The notes under the pieces were generated by a model, which saw only the letters and a program-made list of their open reading frames with translations, searched no databases and was not told where the DNA came from. Position numbers and translations under genes: made by a program. Below, one piece after another: positions 1 to 6,749 of a stretch of 7,022 nt of DNA (position 1 is its first letter; each line of letters starts with the position of its first letter). The DNA comes from Clostridia bacterium (lineage in GTDB: Bacteria > Bacillota > Clostridia > Oscillospirales > CAG-272): the NCBI GenBank assembly GCA_017382615.1, contig JAFNZX010000137.1, positions 1 to 7,022 on the forward strand, written 5' to 3'.

Positions 1-29
1 GACAGGCATTTCTGCAGACGCGCGGCAAT

Positions 30-2216
30 TCATTCCGCATTCTTTTTCTTGGTTCGCCGGGTGACGAACGGCAAAACAATCCATCGCCACCGCCACGTAC
101 GTCTGCGGGCGCGATAGGCTTTGCTGATCGCTTTGCTTTCGGGGTGTTCCTTGTGTGCTGCTTCCCATTTTTCCAGCTGAAATTGCAGGTAGGACGCAGC
201 GCTTTGCATCTGCTCGGGCAACTGCATGTATTCCAGCTGAAACAACGATTCGTAATCAGCGGCGATTGCGGTTTCGTTGGCAATGTCACGCATGAGTGCA
301 ACGGCATGCGCCAAGCAGAGGTCGGCTTGCGTGCATTGTCCGGCGTTTTTGAAGTATGCGTATTTGGTAAAATACACCACGCTTGCGTATTCACGTGCCT
401 TAATGGAGTGGGGATGCGACAGGGCAATGTCGAGTGCTTTTTGAATGAGCGCGCTGTGCTCCGGCACTGTCTGTGCGCATGCTGCACCGTAAACGTACGC
501 CTGTGCCACCTGCAGCTGCACCCCCTCGGAAAGATGTGAGAGCTGCATGGTATCAGCCAGTGCAAGGGCTCTGTCTAAAAGGGGTTGTCTGCCCTGGGCA
601 GATTCTTGGTATTGTATTGCGTGCAAAAGACATTTTAAAAGCTGTTCTTTATCAAAGGCGCTGCCCGATTCGTCGTATAATGCCTGCGCCGTATCTGACA
701 TCCGCACGGCAAGAGCGGCACTGTTTTTACTTTTGTTTTGCATTATCGAAGCCGGCAAAAGCCACATCGTGATCCATCGGCGTCGAAAATCGGCATCATC
801 CGTGCCCCAATCACTGTAAAAAAACGTTTCTGCGTAATAAGCCAATCCCCTGCCGGGCTCATTTTTGCAGAAGTGGATCTCGCAGCACAGCATGGCGTAT
901 TCCGCAACCAAAGCATCGTATGTGTTGTCCGATATCTTTTTGAGCGAAAGGTCGTTGGCTATTTTTCTTGCATCCTTGGCGTACTGTAGGGCATCGTCGT
1001 ATTTTTTTTGCTCGCAAAGCATTTCTGCCATGCGGGCAAGGGCTTTTGCGTATGCAATCGCATCCGCGGGCTTGCCGGATTTTTCATGCGCGTGCTTCAG
1101 GCGCATAAGCAGCGTCCCCAGCACCTTGATGGCTGCCTCGCGGTTTACGGGTATGCCGTCACCGTTTTGGTGCAGCTCTGCAAGCTTGATGTGCGCCTCG
1201 GTCAGCCCTGCGCGTGCAGCAGATGCAATCCGTGCAAAGGCGCGCTCGGTGTTTGGTTCTGCGCCAATGCCGTAAAGGTGCGCAAGACCGATCAGGTAAT
1301 CGCGCCGCGGGTCGTTGTCTGTATTTGCGTTTTGCGCAAAAGCATCCGTAAGCGCACGCGTCAGTGCAGGGGCGTCGTCACGGCTGACGCACTCGGGAAT
1401 GTCCTTGAAGTGCTCTGCAAGACGGGTGCGGTCAACGGGCACGCACTCCACGGGCAAAACGCGCTTGCCGTGCGCTTTTGCATAAGGGTATTCGGTGTGA
1501 ATGATGTAGTTTTGATCCCGGAGCGTGTTGGGCGTGATCGCCATGGCAAAGAGATCGCAGCCCTTGATGGCGTCTGCAATTTCCTCGTTGAAATCTTCGC
1601 CCGGGGTCAGAAATTCGTCGTACCAGATTGCCGCGTCACGGCAAGCGGGATTGTCGCGAATGGTGTCGATCAGCCGTCGCGCATGGGCTCTGTCAACCTT
1701 ACGGTAGCTGATGAAGACGTGTCCGCGAAAGGCGTTGCGGATCTGTGCTGCCAAGTCGTCGTCGGGCAGCACGGTTTGTAAAAACCGTCTGAGCTTGTAT
1801 GCGTAGGGCAGAGCGGTGTCGTCCTCTGTGTGGGAGCTCAGATACTGCCTATCCCCAAGCACCTCTTCAAACAGCCCGTCCGATATCGTCCCGCGCACCA
1901 GAGGCAACACGGGCACGTTGTGCGCGATAAAATAGGGGAGAATGACGTCACGTGCCGAACCGGGCTCGGATAAAAATCGCTCTGTTACAATCACCACGGC
2001 AAGGCGTATTTCCTGCAGGTCGGTAAAAAAATCGTCGTCGGGCGTATCCGCGAGCGGCTGTGATTCGTGGCAGAGCGCAACGTCCCGCGCATCCCAAATT
2101 TCGCTTGCCACGCGCGAAAAATGCTCTGTGTAATCTTCGGGGTGCACACAAACGTATAGCTTGGGCTTGTTTTGCGGATTGCTGCCGTCTCTTGTTTGTA
2201 TTGTAATCGTAGCCAT
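30..2216 (-). CDS. Tandem TIR-domain protein with Sel1-like and TPR-like repeats (putative NADase effector)
   Basis: The 728-residue protein has no signal peptide or clear membrane segment, so it is probably cytoplasmic. Residues about 19-106 form a degenerate TIR-like domain. Residues about 165-262 form a better TIR domain with the strand HVFISY (166-171), the BB-loop-like WYDEFLTPGEDF (198-209) and E242 in HTEYPYA, which matches the catalytic glutamate of NAD-cleaving TIR domains. Aligning the two through the shared PY..AH and VLP motifs puts I92 opposite E242, so the first domain is probably not catalytic. Sel1-like repeats follow at about 307-337 and 340-370 (LYGIG, NGDGIPVNREAA). An alpha-helical TPR-like region covers about 385-690. 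The tail (701-728) is rich in Arg, Lys and Trp. The ATG start has AAAGGA six bases upstream. It is the second gene of an operon, 45 bases after the membrane protein gene. Bacterial TIR proteins commonly act in antiphage or stress-induced NAD depletion; that role here is inference. The fold calls are fairly secure. Confidence 0.88.
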   Translation of the reverse strand: MATITIQTRDGSNPQNKPKLYVCVHPEDYTEHFSRVASEIWDARDVALCHESQPLADTPDDDFFTDLQEIRLAVVIVTERFLSEPGSARDVILPYFIAHNVPVLPLVRGTISDGLFEEVLGDRQYLSSHTEDDTALPYAYKLRRFLQTVLPDDDLAAQIRNAFRGHVFISYRKVDRAHARRLIDTIRDNPACRDAAIWYDEFLTPGEDFNEEIADAIKGCDLFAMAITPNTLRDQNYIIHTEYPYAKAHGKRVLPVECVPVDRTRLAEHFKDIPECVSRDDAPALTRALTDAFAQNANTDNDPRRDYLIGLAHLYGIGAEPNTERAFARIASAARAGLTEAHIKLAELHQNGDGIPVNREAAIKVLGTLLMRLKHAHEKSGKPADAIAYAKALARMAEMLCEQKKYDDALQYAKDARKIANDLSLKKISDNTYDALVAEYAMLCCEIHFCKNEPGRGLAYYAETFFYSDWGTDDADFRRRWITMWLLPASIMQNKSKNSAALAVRMSDTAQALYDESGSAFDKEQLLKCLLHAIQYQESAQGRQPLLDRALALADTMQLSHLSEGVQLQVAQAYVYGAACAQTVPEHSALIQKALDIALSHPHSIKAREYASVVYFTKYAYFKNAGQCTQADLCLAHAVALMRDIANETAIAADYESLFQLEYMQLPEQMQSAASYLQFQLEKWEAAHKEHPESKAISKAYRARRRTWRWRWIVLPFVTRRTKKKNAE

Positions 2217-2261
2217 GATGCGTCCTTTCTGCAGTATTCGACGGGGGGCGATTGCGCTGAC

Positions 2262-2777
2262 TTATGGGGCGTTGGGAGGGAGAGCCTTGCGCTTTTTACG
2301 TACGTGTAAAAGATGCAGCACAAGCAGGCTGATCACGTCTGCGCAAAAGATAAGCTGGCAGACAAGTGTGACGATGGAAAGCAATTTTGCATGTCTTACG
2401 TGCTTGATGAGCGCAAAGGCGGAGAGCATGCTGCTGCACAGCAGGATGACGTAATCAAATGCTATCAGCATGAAAATTAAGGGTAGCGTAAAGAAAATCA
2501 TAAGTGCTGCGATCGCTCCGCTTATGAAAATGATGACGTATGCGGGGACGTGCAAAAGCTTGACAAGCAGGGCGTCGCAGATCAGCACGCGTGCGTCGTC
2601 TTTCCTTGCAAGGATCATGTATATCACGTTGCAAACGGGCGCTGCAGCAAAGCAAGCTGTCAGTATGCTGATAAAGAGCACCATTGCTGCGTCCTCGGGG
2701 AGCGGCTTGCTTACAAAATATGCAATGGGCACGGAATAGGGCAGAATCACGGTGGGGATGAGCAACAGCCTTTTCAT
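2262..2777 (-). CDS. Small polytopic membrane protein of unknown function, operon partner of the TIR protein
   Basis: This 171-residue protein is very hydrophobic, with about five predicted membrane segments (roughly residues 4-23, 31-57, 76-97, 98-123 and 132-158). It ends in a basic tail (HVRKKRKALPPNAP) that would favour a cytoplasmic C terminus by the positive-inside rule. A short polar stretch, ARKDDARVLICDALLVK (57-73), separates helices 2 and 3. I see no catalytic or transporter motif. It loosely resembles uncharacterised clostridial membrane families of about 170 residues (possibly DUF6652, from memory and not verified). An in-frame TTG at 2783 would lengthen it by two residues, but AAGGAG is only two bases from that codon and eight from the ATG at 2777, so the ATG is chosen. 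It is the promoter-proximal gene of the operon. Co-transcription with a TIR protein makes a membrane sensor, anchor or accessory role possible, but this is inference only. Confidence 0.75.
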   Translation of the reverse strand: MKRLLLIPTVILPYSVPIAYFVSKPLPEDAAMVLFISILTACFAAAPVCNVIYMILARKDDARVLICDALLVKLLHVPAYVIIFISGAIAALMIFFTLPLIFMLIAFDYVILLCSSMLSAFALIKHVRHAKLLSIVTLVCQLIFCADVISLLVLHLLHVRKKRKALPPNAP

Positions 2778-2785
2778 GCACAAGT

Positions 2786-2791
2786 CTCCTT
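2786..2791 (-). promoter_or_regulatory. Ribosome binding site deciding the start of the membrane protein gene
   Basis: AAGGAG on the minus strand lies eight bases before the ATG at 2777 and only two bases before the alternative TTG at 2783. The spacing selects the ATG. Confidence 0.8.
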
Positions 2792-2808
2792 ATATGTTTC
2801 TGATTGCT

Positions 2809-2837
2809 ATTATATCATATTGTATTGCATTTTTCAA
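2809..2837 (-). promoter_or_regulatory. Sigma-70/SigA-type promoter of the membrane protein-TIR operon
   Basis: On the minus strand TTGAAA (2837-2832) is followed after exactly 17 bases by a perfect TATAAT (2814-2809). Transcription would begin near 2802, giving a leader of about 25 bases before the ATG at 2777. The near-consensus strength suggests constitutive or repressor-controlled expression. No other promoter is evident in the 45-base gap before the TIR gene, so the two genes are probably co-transcribed. Confidence 0.8.
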
Positions 2838-2898
2838 GAGCGTCCGCGCAAGTTTCCCCTGCACGGCAAAAATGCAATTTTCCATACGAAAAATTGCA
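2824..2898. repeat. Three related TTGCA/TTTT motifs in the divergent intergenic region
   Basis: ATTGCATTTTT at 2824-2834 recurs as its exact reverse complement at 2868-2878 (11 of 11). The second motif also forms a 9-bp inverted repeat, TGCAATTTT at 2873-2881 with AAAATTGCA at 2890-2898, around an 8-base loop. The first copy sits in the spacer and -35 region of the minus-strand promoter. The third ends seven bases before the -35 box of the plus-strand promoter. They could be binding sites for a shared regulator or chance matches in AT-rich DNA. Confidence 0.4.
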
Positions 2899-2905
2899 AA
2901 AAGTA

Positions 2906-2934
2906 TTGAAATATGTTGCCGTTTGTGCTACACT
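2906..2934 (+). promoter_or_regulatory. Sigma-70/SigA-type promoter of the lipoprotein peptidase gene
   Basis: TTGAAA (2906-2911) is followed by a 17-base spacer and TACACT (2929-2934), four of six matches to TATAAT. The expected start point is near 2941, leaving a leader of about 30 bases before the ATG at 2971. The -10 box lies inside a dyad (2926-2950), which suggests repression. Confidence 0.75.
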
Positions 2935-2950
2935 ATTAAATAGTGAAGCA
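2926..2950. promoter_or_regulatory. Dyad over the -10 box and expected start point, putative operator
   Basis: This is a 25-base near-perfect palindrome centred on A2938. The inner arms are CACTATT (2931-2937) and AATAGTG (2939-2945). After one A/A mismatch the arms continue as TGCT (2926-2929) and AGCA (2947-2950). It covers the -10 hexamer and predicted start point of the peptidase promoter, the usual place for a repressor operator. The regulator family cannot be named from the sequence. As RNA it would form only a weak partial hairpin because transcription starts inside it. Confidence 0.5.
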
Positions 2951-2957
2951 ACACAAA

Positions 2958-2963
2958 AAGGAG
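2958..2963 (+). promoter_or_regulatory. Ribosome binding site deciding the start of the M3 peptidase
   Basis: AAGGAG lies seven bases before the ATG at 2971 but only one base before the in-frame ATG at 2965. It supports 2971 as the start and gives the signal peptide a clean MKK beginning. Confidence 0.85.
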
Positions 2964-2970
2964 AATGACT

Positions 2971-5007
2971 ATGAAAAAGGTTCTGTCAATTTTACTGATC
3001 GTGGTGTTTGTGCTCTCGCTTGTCGGCTGCGGCATCTTCCATGAGCATGAATTTGTATATTCCGAGGCGGATTCCACGCGCGTTACCTGCACGTCGGACG
3101 GTGTGGAGGTCAAGGTGTGCTCCTGCGGTGAGAAGCAGGAGACTGTAATCCCTGCCACCGGTCATGACATGCAGGTTGCCATGGAGTCCAAGCCTACCTG
3201 TACGGGTACCGGCTCCATTGACTACAAGTGTGCAAACTGTGGCAAGATGGAATATAACAATATTGAGGCGCTGGGTCACAGCTATGAGGAAAGCTCCACT
3301 GAGCCTTCGCGCGTCAAGCGTTGCCTGAACGAGGGCTGCACCAGCTGTATGTGGGGCGAGTATGAAAGCAAATATACCGAGCAGCTGACCTTCCACTTCA
3401 CCAAGGACGATGAAGCTGCACTCGACGCCAAGTACGATGAGGTCAAGGCTATGCTGGATGCAGCTGCCAAGTACGATCCCGCGCAGCATGCTTACGCAGA
3501 GACCGGTGAGCTGGCTGAGGCGTACAAGATCATTGACGCCGTACATACCGAGCTTTACGACATGGTCATGAATGCAATGTCGCAAAAGCAGCTGGCTGAG
3601 ATTGCGTACTATCGCGATATGAAGAATAAAGAGCTGGAAGAGACCCACAAGTACATGATGGACTACCAGACCGCGGTTGTTGCAAAGTTTTACACGCTGT
3701 CCCGTCCCTTCTATGACTCCTGCTACCGTGATTTCTACTATTACGGTATGACCGAAGAGGAAATCAATGCGTTCCTGTTTGATTCCGATGCGATCTCTAA
3801 CCCCGAGTACACCGCGCTCAAGGAAAGAAACAACGCCATTGAGGCTGAATTTTTGGCACTTTCCGCCTCCGAGCAGAAGGCAAAGCTGCCCGAGCTGTAT
3901 GCGGAATTTGCAGACAACAACAATAAGATGGCGAACCTGATGGGATATGATAACTATCTGGAGTATGCGTACGAGAACGTTTACGGCAGAGATTATACCT
4001 ATGAGGACGTCGCGCAGCTCTCTGAGTACGTCAAGACATATCTCTCCCCCGTATTTGCCAGTGTTTATAAGACCTGGAACACGCTGTCCGGCTATACCCA
4101 GGATGATCTGGATAAGTACTACGGTCAGGTGCAGAAGCCCTTTTTCGAAGTGCTGGATGGTAACACGCTGGTCAACGATTACGTCGATCTGCTGGCATTT
4201 TCCTCCAATCCCGACAAGAGCTTCTCTTTCTCGGATGAATTCAACAAGCTCATGAGTGACGGCAACATGTTCAGAGGCGAGTACGAGGGCGCGTTCGTCA
4301 CCACCATCTATTCCGAAAAGCTTCCCATTGCATATTTCGGCAAGGGCTATGATAACTGCTTTACCGTCGTGCACGAGTTCGGTCACTACATGAACGAGGT
4401 GTACAGCGCAGGACTTTATGACGATACCGATTATTCTCAGTCCTATGACCTTTTGGAGATGCACTCGCAGGGCAATGAGCTTTTGTATCTGTGCTATCTG
4501 GAAGAGCATGCACAATATCCCGAGGTTGCATTTACGCTGATCAGAACGCACGCGCTTGTTAACATGCTGTATTCCGGCATGGCAGGCTTTACCGTTGATG
4601 CGTTTGAGCAGGCAATCTACCTGGATCACTACGAGGGACTGGGCGCTGACGAGATTATGGCGGACGGCACCATTACTGCCGATGAATACGATGCGCTTTA
4701 TACCAACATCTGCACCGAATACGGTGTGGCTGACGCACTGGACGGCTACTGGGAGTTCGGTATGACCATCACCTCTCCCTGCTACTACGTTTCCTACAGC
4801 GTTTCCGCAATTTCGGTTCTGCAGCTTTATGAGGTTGCAAAGACCGATGGCTTTGAGGTGGCAAAGGAACAGTATCTCAAGCTGTTTACTTACGTGGATG
4901 AAAACCCTGAAATGGGTATGAACGACATTCTCGGCTACGCAGGCATGCTTTCCTTTAAGGACGAGCAGCTGTACGTCAGTTTGAACAACTATTTCCTGAA
5001 AAAGTAA
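2971..5007 (+). CDS. Lipoprotein M3-family zinc oligopeptidase with N-terminal cysteine-rich modules
   Basis: The 678-residue product starts with a lipoprotein signal peptide (MKKVLSILL) and lipobox LVGC, with C20 as the lipidated residue, so it should be anchored to the outer face of the membrane. Residues about 24-130 are rich in Cys and His. Two modules share the pattern C-x9-C-x(1-2)-C followed by (P)A.GH (C40/C50/C52 and C77/C87/C90), and a third Cys cluster is at C118, C123 and C126. These may bind metal or form disulfides. The rest is an M3/PepF-like peptidase. HEFGH (468-472) supplies two zinc-binding histidines and the catalytic glutamate, and E496 in DLLEMHSQ is the expected third zinc ligand. 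The Tyr-rich SPCYYVSYSVS segment (about 602-612) matches the substrate-binding tyrosines of the family. M3 enzymes cut short peptides, so an extracellular peptide-scavenging role is likely. It has its own promoter and terminator. PepF-type enzymes are typically cytoplasmic and shorter, so the lipid anchor and Cys-rich stalk are distinctive. Confidence 0.92.
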   Translation: MKKVLSILLIVVFVLSLVGCGIFHEHEFVYSEADSTRVTCTSDGVEVKVCSCGEKQETVIPATGHDMQVAMESKPTCTGTGSIDYKCANCGKMEYNNIEALGHSYEESSTEPSRVKRCLNEGCTSCMWGEYESKYTEQLTFHFTKDDEAALDAKYDEVKAMLDAAAKYDPAQHAYAETGELAEAYKIIDAVHTELYDMVMNAMSQKQLAEIAYYRDMKNKELEETHKYMMDYQTAVVAKFYTLSRPFYDSCYRDFYYYGMTEEEINAFLFDSDAISNPEYTALKERNNAIEAEFLALSASEQKAKLPELYAEFADNNNKMANLMGYDNYLEYAYENVYGRDYTYEDVAQLSEYVKTYLSPVFASVYKTWNTLSGYTQDDLDKYYGQVQKPFFEVLDGNTLVNDYVDLLAFSSNPDKSFSFSDEFNKLMSDGNMFRGEYEGAFVTTIYSEKLPIAYFGKGYDNCFTVVHEFGHYMNEVYSAGLYDDTDYSQSYDLLEMHSQGNELLYLCYLEEHAQYPEVAFTLIRTHALVNMLYSGMAGFTVDAFEQAIYLDHYEGLGADEIMADGTITADEYDALYTNICTEYGVADALDGYWEFGMTITSPCYYVSYSVSAISVLQLYEVAKTDGFEVAKEQYLKLFTYVDENPEMGMNDILGYAGMLSFKDEQLYVSLNNYFLKK

Positions 5008-5011
5008 TCAT

Positions 5012-5050
5012 AAAAATGCTGCGTTGTCCAAGGGCAACGCGGCATTTTTT
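5012..5050 (+). terminator. Intrinsic terminator after the M3 peptidase
   Basis: Four bases after the stop codon, AAAAATGCTGCGTTG (5012-5026) pairs with CAACGCGGCATTTTT (5035-5049), with a single G-U pair and an 8-base loop, ending in six T residues. The A-rich 5' side could allow some function on the opposite strand, but no minus-strand gene ends here. Confidence 0.92.
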
Positions 5051-5070
5051 ATAAGCGTGAAAAATTTGTA

Positions 5071-5098
5071 TTGATTTTTTGTGCGATTGTGGTATAAT
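5071..5098 (+). promoter_or_regulatory. Extended -10 promoter of the permease gene
   Basis: TTGATT (5071-5076), a 16-base spacer and a perfect TATAAT (5093-5098) preceded by TG (5090-5091) make an extended -10 promoter. Transcription would start near 5105, leaving a leader of about 27 bases, too short for a T-box or riboswitch. The upstream in-frame GTG at 5081 lies inside this promoter and cannot be the start of translation from it. Confidence 0.75.
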
Positions 5099-5118
5099 AA
5101 GAGCACTGTTACACAAAA

Positions 5119-5123
5119 AGAGG
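5119..5123 (+). promoter_or_regulatory. Ribosome binding site supporting a TTG start for the permease
   Basis: AGAGG within an A-rich stretch lies eight bases before TTG 5132-5134. No in-frame ATG occurs between the promoter and the first conserved permease residues, so TTG is the best start. Confidence 0.65.
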
Positions 5124-5131
5124 TTAGATTC

Positions 5132-6538
5132 TTGGAAAACAATCAATTGCATAAACGTTACGGGCTGTTTACCGCTATCTGCATGGTGGTGGGCATCGTG
5201 ATCGGCTCGGGCGTTTTTTTCAAAGCGCAGGATATTCTCAATTATACGGGGGGCAACATGCTCCTTGGCATTCTGGCGTGGGTGATCGGCGGCGCGGTCA
5301 TGATCATTTGCGCTTTTAACTTTGCCAATTTTGCCACCAAATACGTCAAGGTCAACGGCGTTGTGGACTATGCGGAAGCCATTGTGGGCGAGAGGTATGC
5401 GTATATGGTAGGTTGGTTTATTGCCACCATTTATTTCCCCTCCATGACCTCGGTGCTCGCGTGGGTGTCCGCAAGGTATACGCTGCTGCTGTTTGATCCG
5501 GGCGCGGACGTTACCGGTGGACTTTGCATGGCACTCGGCGCGTTTTATCTGTGCCTGATGTACGCGATCAATATGCTCTCGCCAAGGCTGGCGGGCAAGC
5601 TGACGGTCAGCGCAACCGCCATCAAGCTACTTCCTATCGCGTTTATTATCGTGGTTGGCACGGTCTGCGGACTGATAAACGGCAGTACGACCGAGGCGTT
5701 TGCAGGGAGCGTGCTGCCCGAAAGCGCGGATTTTTCCAGCGTGTTTTCGGGCATTGCAGCAGCGGCTTTTGCTTATGAGGGCTGGTGCGTGGCAACGTCC
5801 ATTAACGCGGAGCTCAAAAACCCCAAGAGGGATCTGCCGCGTGCGCTGGTCATCGGTACTGCCATTATCATGGCGGTGTACATTCTGTATTTTATAGGCT
5901 TGACGGGCGGTGCGTCAACCGACGTGCTTATGAAGGAGGGCGCGACTGCCGCCGTTAAAAATCTGCTTGGCAACGTGGGCGGCACGGTGCTCAGTGCCTT
6001 TGTGGTCGTCTCTTGCCTTGGTACGCTCAACGGGCTGATGATTGCGTGTCCGCGCGCGGTATATTCGGTTGCCATGCGCGGCAAAGGACCTCGCCCCGAG
6101 CTGCTTGCCTCGGTGGATACGCAGACCAACATGCCCGGTAACGCAGGCGTGCTGGCACTTGCCGTTTGTGCTGCGTGGTATTTCTATTTCTACGGTGCAA
6201 ATCTGACCGCTCCGATTTTCGGCGCGTTCAGCTTTGATTCGTCCGAGCTGCCCATTATCACCACCTATGCCATGTATATCCCCATGTTTGTGATGTTTGC
6301 CGTCAAGGAGGGCAAACAGAACGTCTTCAAGAATGTCGTGATGCCGATTCTGGCAGTCATTGCCTCGCTGTTTATGGTGTTCGTGGCGGTGTATGCGCAC
6401 GGCATCCGTCCGTATCGCGAGGCTGCGGCAAACGGCGAGTTCGCGTTCCCCGTGCTGTTTTATCTGATCGTATTTGCAGTTATCATGACAATCGGCGCGG
6501 TGTTTTATAAGAGAAGAGCAGGGAAAGCGAGCGAATAA
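5132..6538 (+). CDS. APC-superfamily amino acid permease, LAT/SteT-like
   Basis: From the TTG start the protein has 468 residues and about 12 hydrophobic segments, the usual size and topology of amino acid-polyamine-organocation (APC) transporters. GIVIGSGVFF (21-30) in helix 1 is the family's unwound substrate-binding segment. FAYEGW (213-218), followed by ELKNPKRDLPRAL (227-239), is the conserved helix 6 and following loop. SCLGTLNGLMIACPRAVYSVAMRG (294-317) matches the helix 8 region and loop of the L-amino acid transporter (LAT) group, which includes the serine/threonine exchanger SteT of Bacillus. The protein probably moves neutral amino acids across the cytoplasmic membrane by exchange or cation-coupled uptake; the exact substrate cannot be told from sequence. 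The gene has its own promoter after the peptidase terminator, so it is a separate unit, though peptide cleavage and amino acid uptake would be compatible roles. A longer reading frame to GTG 5081 exists but overlaps the promoter. The C-terminal tail is short and basic. Confidence 0.9.
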   Translation: MENNQLHKRYGLFTAICMVVGIVIGSGVFFKAQDILNYTGGNMLLGILAWVIGGAVMIICAFNFANFATKYVKVNGVVDYAEAIVGERYAYMVGWFIATIYFPSMTSVLAWVSARYTLLLFDPGADVTGGLCMALGAFYLCLMYAINMLSPRLAGKLTVSATAIKLLPIAFIIVVGTVCGLINGSTTEAFAGSVLPESADFSSVFSGIAAAAFAYEGWCVATSINAELKNPKRDLPRALVIGTAIIMAVYILYFIGLTGGASTDVLMKEGATAAVKNLLGNVGGTVLSAFVVVSCLGTLNGLMIACPRAVYSVAMRGKGPRPELLASVDTQTNMPGNAGVLALAVCAAWYFYFYGANLTAPIFGAFSFDSSELPIITTYAMYIPMFVMFAVKEGKQNVFKNVVMPILAVIASLFMVFVAVYAHGIRPYREAAANGEFAFPVLFYLIVFAVIMTIGAVFYKRRAGKASE

Positions 6539-6557
6539 ACGGTCAGGCGGCATACAA

Positions 6558-6617
6558 GGCGGATATGGAATCCGCCCCTACAGCGGATGTTCGTAGGGGA
6601 GCATTCCATATGCTCCC
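6558..6617. repeat. Double-hairpin palindromic intergenic repeat
   Basis: GGCGGAT/ATCCGCC (6558-6564 with 6570-6576) and GGGAGCAT/ATGCTCCC (6597-6604 with 6610-6617) each form a perfect hairpin with a 5-base loop. Alternatively the halves pair with each other: ATATGGAAT (6563-6571) with ATTCCATAT (6603-6611), and CCCCTAC (6575-6581) with GTAGGGG (6593-6599). The unit resembles REP-like elements widespread between genes in gut Clostridia (from memory, not searched). It lies 19 bases after the permease stop and could stabilise the 3' end of the mRNA. Confidence 0.75.
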
Positions 6618-6636
6618 GCAATACGCAACAATAGAG

Positions 6637-6670
6637 AAAAGGCTGAGTTCGTTTGAACTCAGCCCCTTTT
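6637..6670 (+). terminator. Intrinsic terminator, probably of the permease transcript
   Basis: GGCTGAGTTC (6641-6650) pairs perfectly with GAACTCAGCC (6655-6664) around a 4-base loop GTTT, followed by CCTTTT. AAAA before the stem means it could also work for minus-strand transcription. It lies about 100 bases after the permease stop, beyond the palindromic repeat. Confidence 0.8.
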
Positions 6671-6749
6671 GCATCATGCGGACGCTCCTTCACCAAAACG
6701 GACATTCTCTTGCAAAACTAATCAAATTCATAGACAAAATAGTACAAGA

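Noticed and set aside
1008..1781. A 257-codon plus-strand open frame inside the TIR gene
   Set aside because: It is antisense to clear TIR and Sel1-like coding sequence, has unusual Cys-rich composition and no recognisable domain.
2992..4629. A 545-codon open frame on the minus strand antisense to the M3 peptidase
   Set aside because: It lies entirely inside a well-supported peptidase gene with lipobox and HEFGH motif, lacks recognisable domains and is explained by the codon bias of the sense gene.
5099..5131. A riboswitch or T-box leader before the amino acid permease
   Set aside because: The predicted leader is only about 27 bases, too short for any such element.
5915..6553. A 212-codon minus-strand open frame overlapping the permease
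   Set aside because: It is His/Arg-rich with no domain and is antisense to conserved APC helices; treated as a shadow.
6505..6705. A 66-codon minus-strand open frame across the permease 3' end and repeat
   Set aside because: It is made of terminator, palindrome and antisense permease sequence, with no domain.
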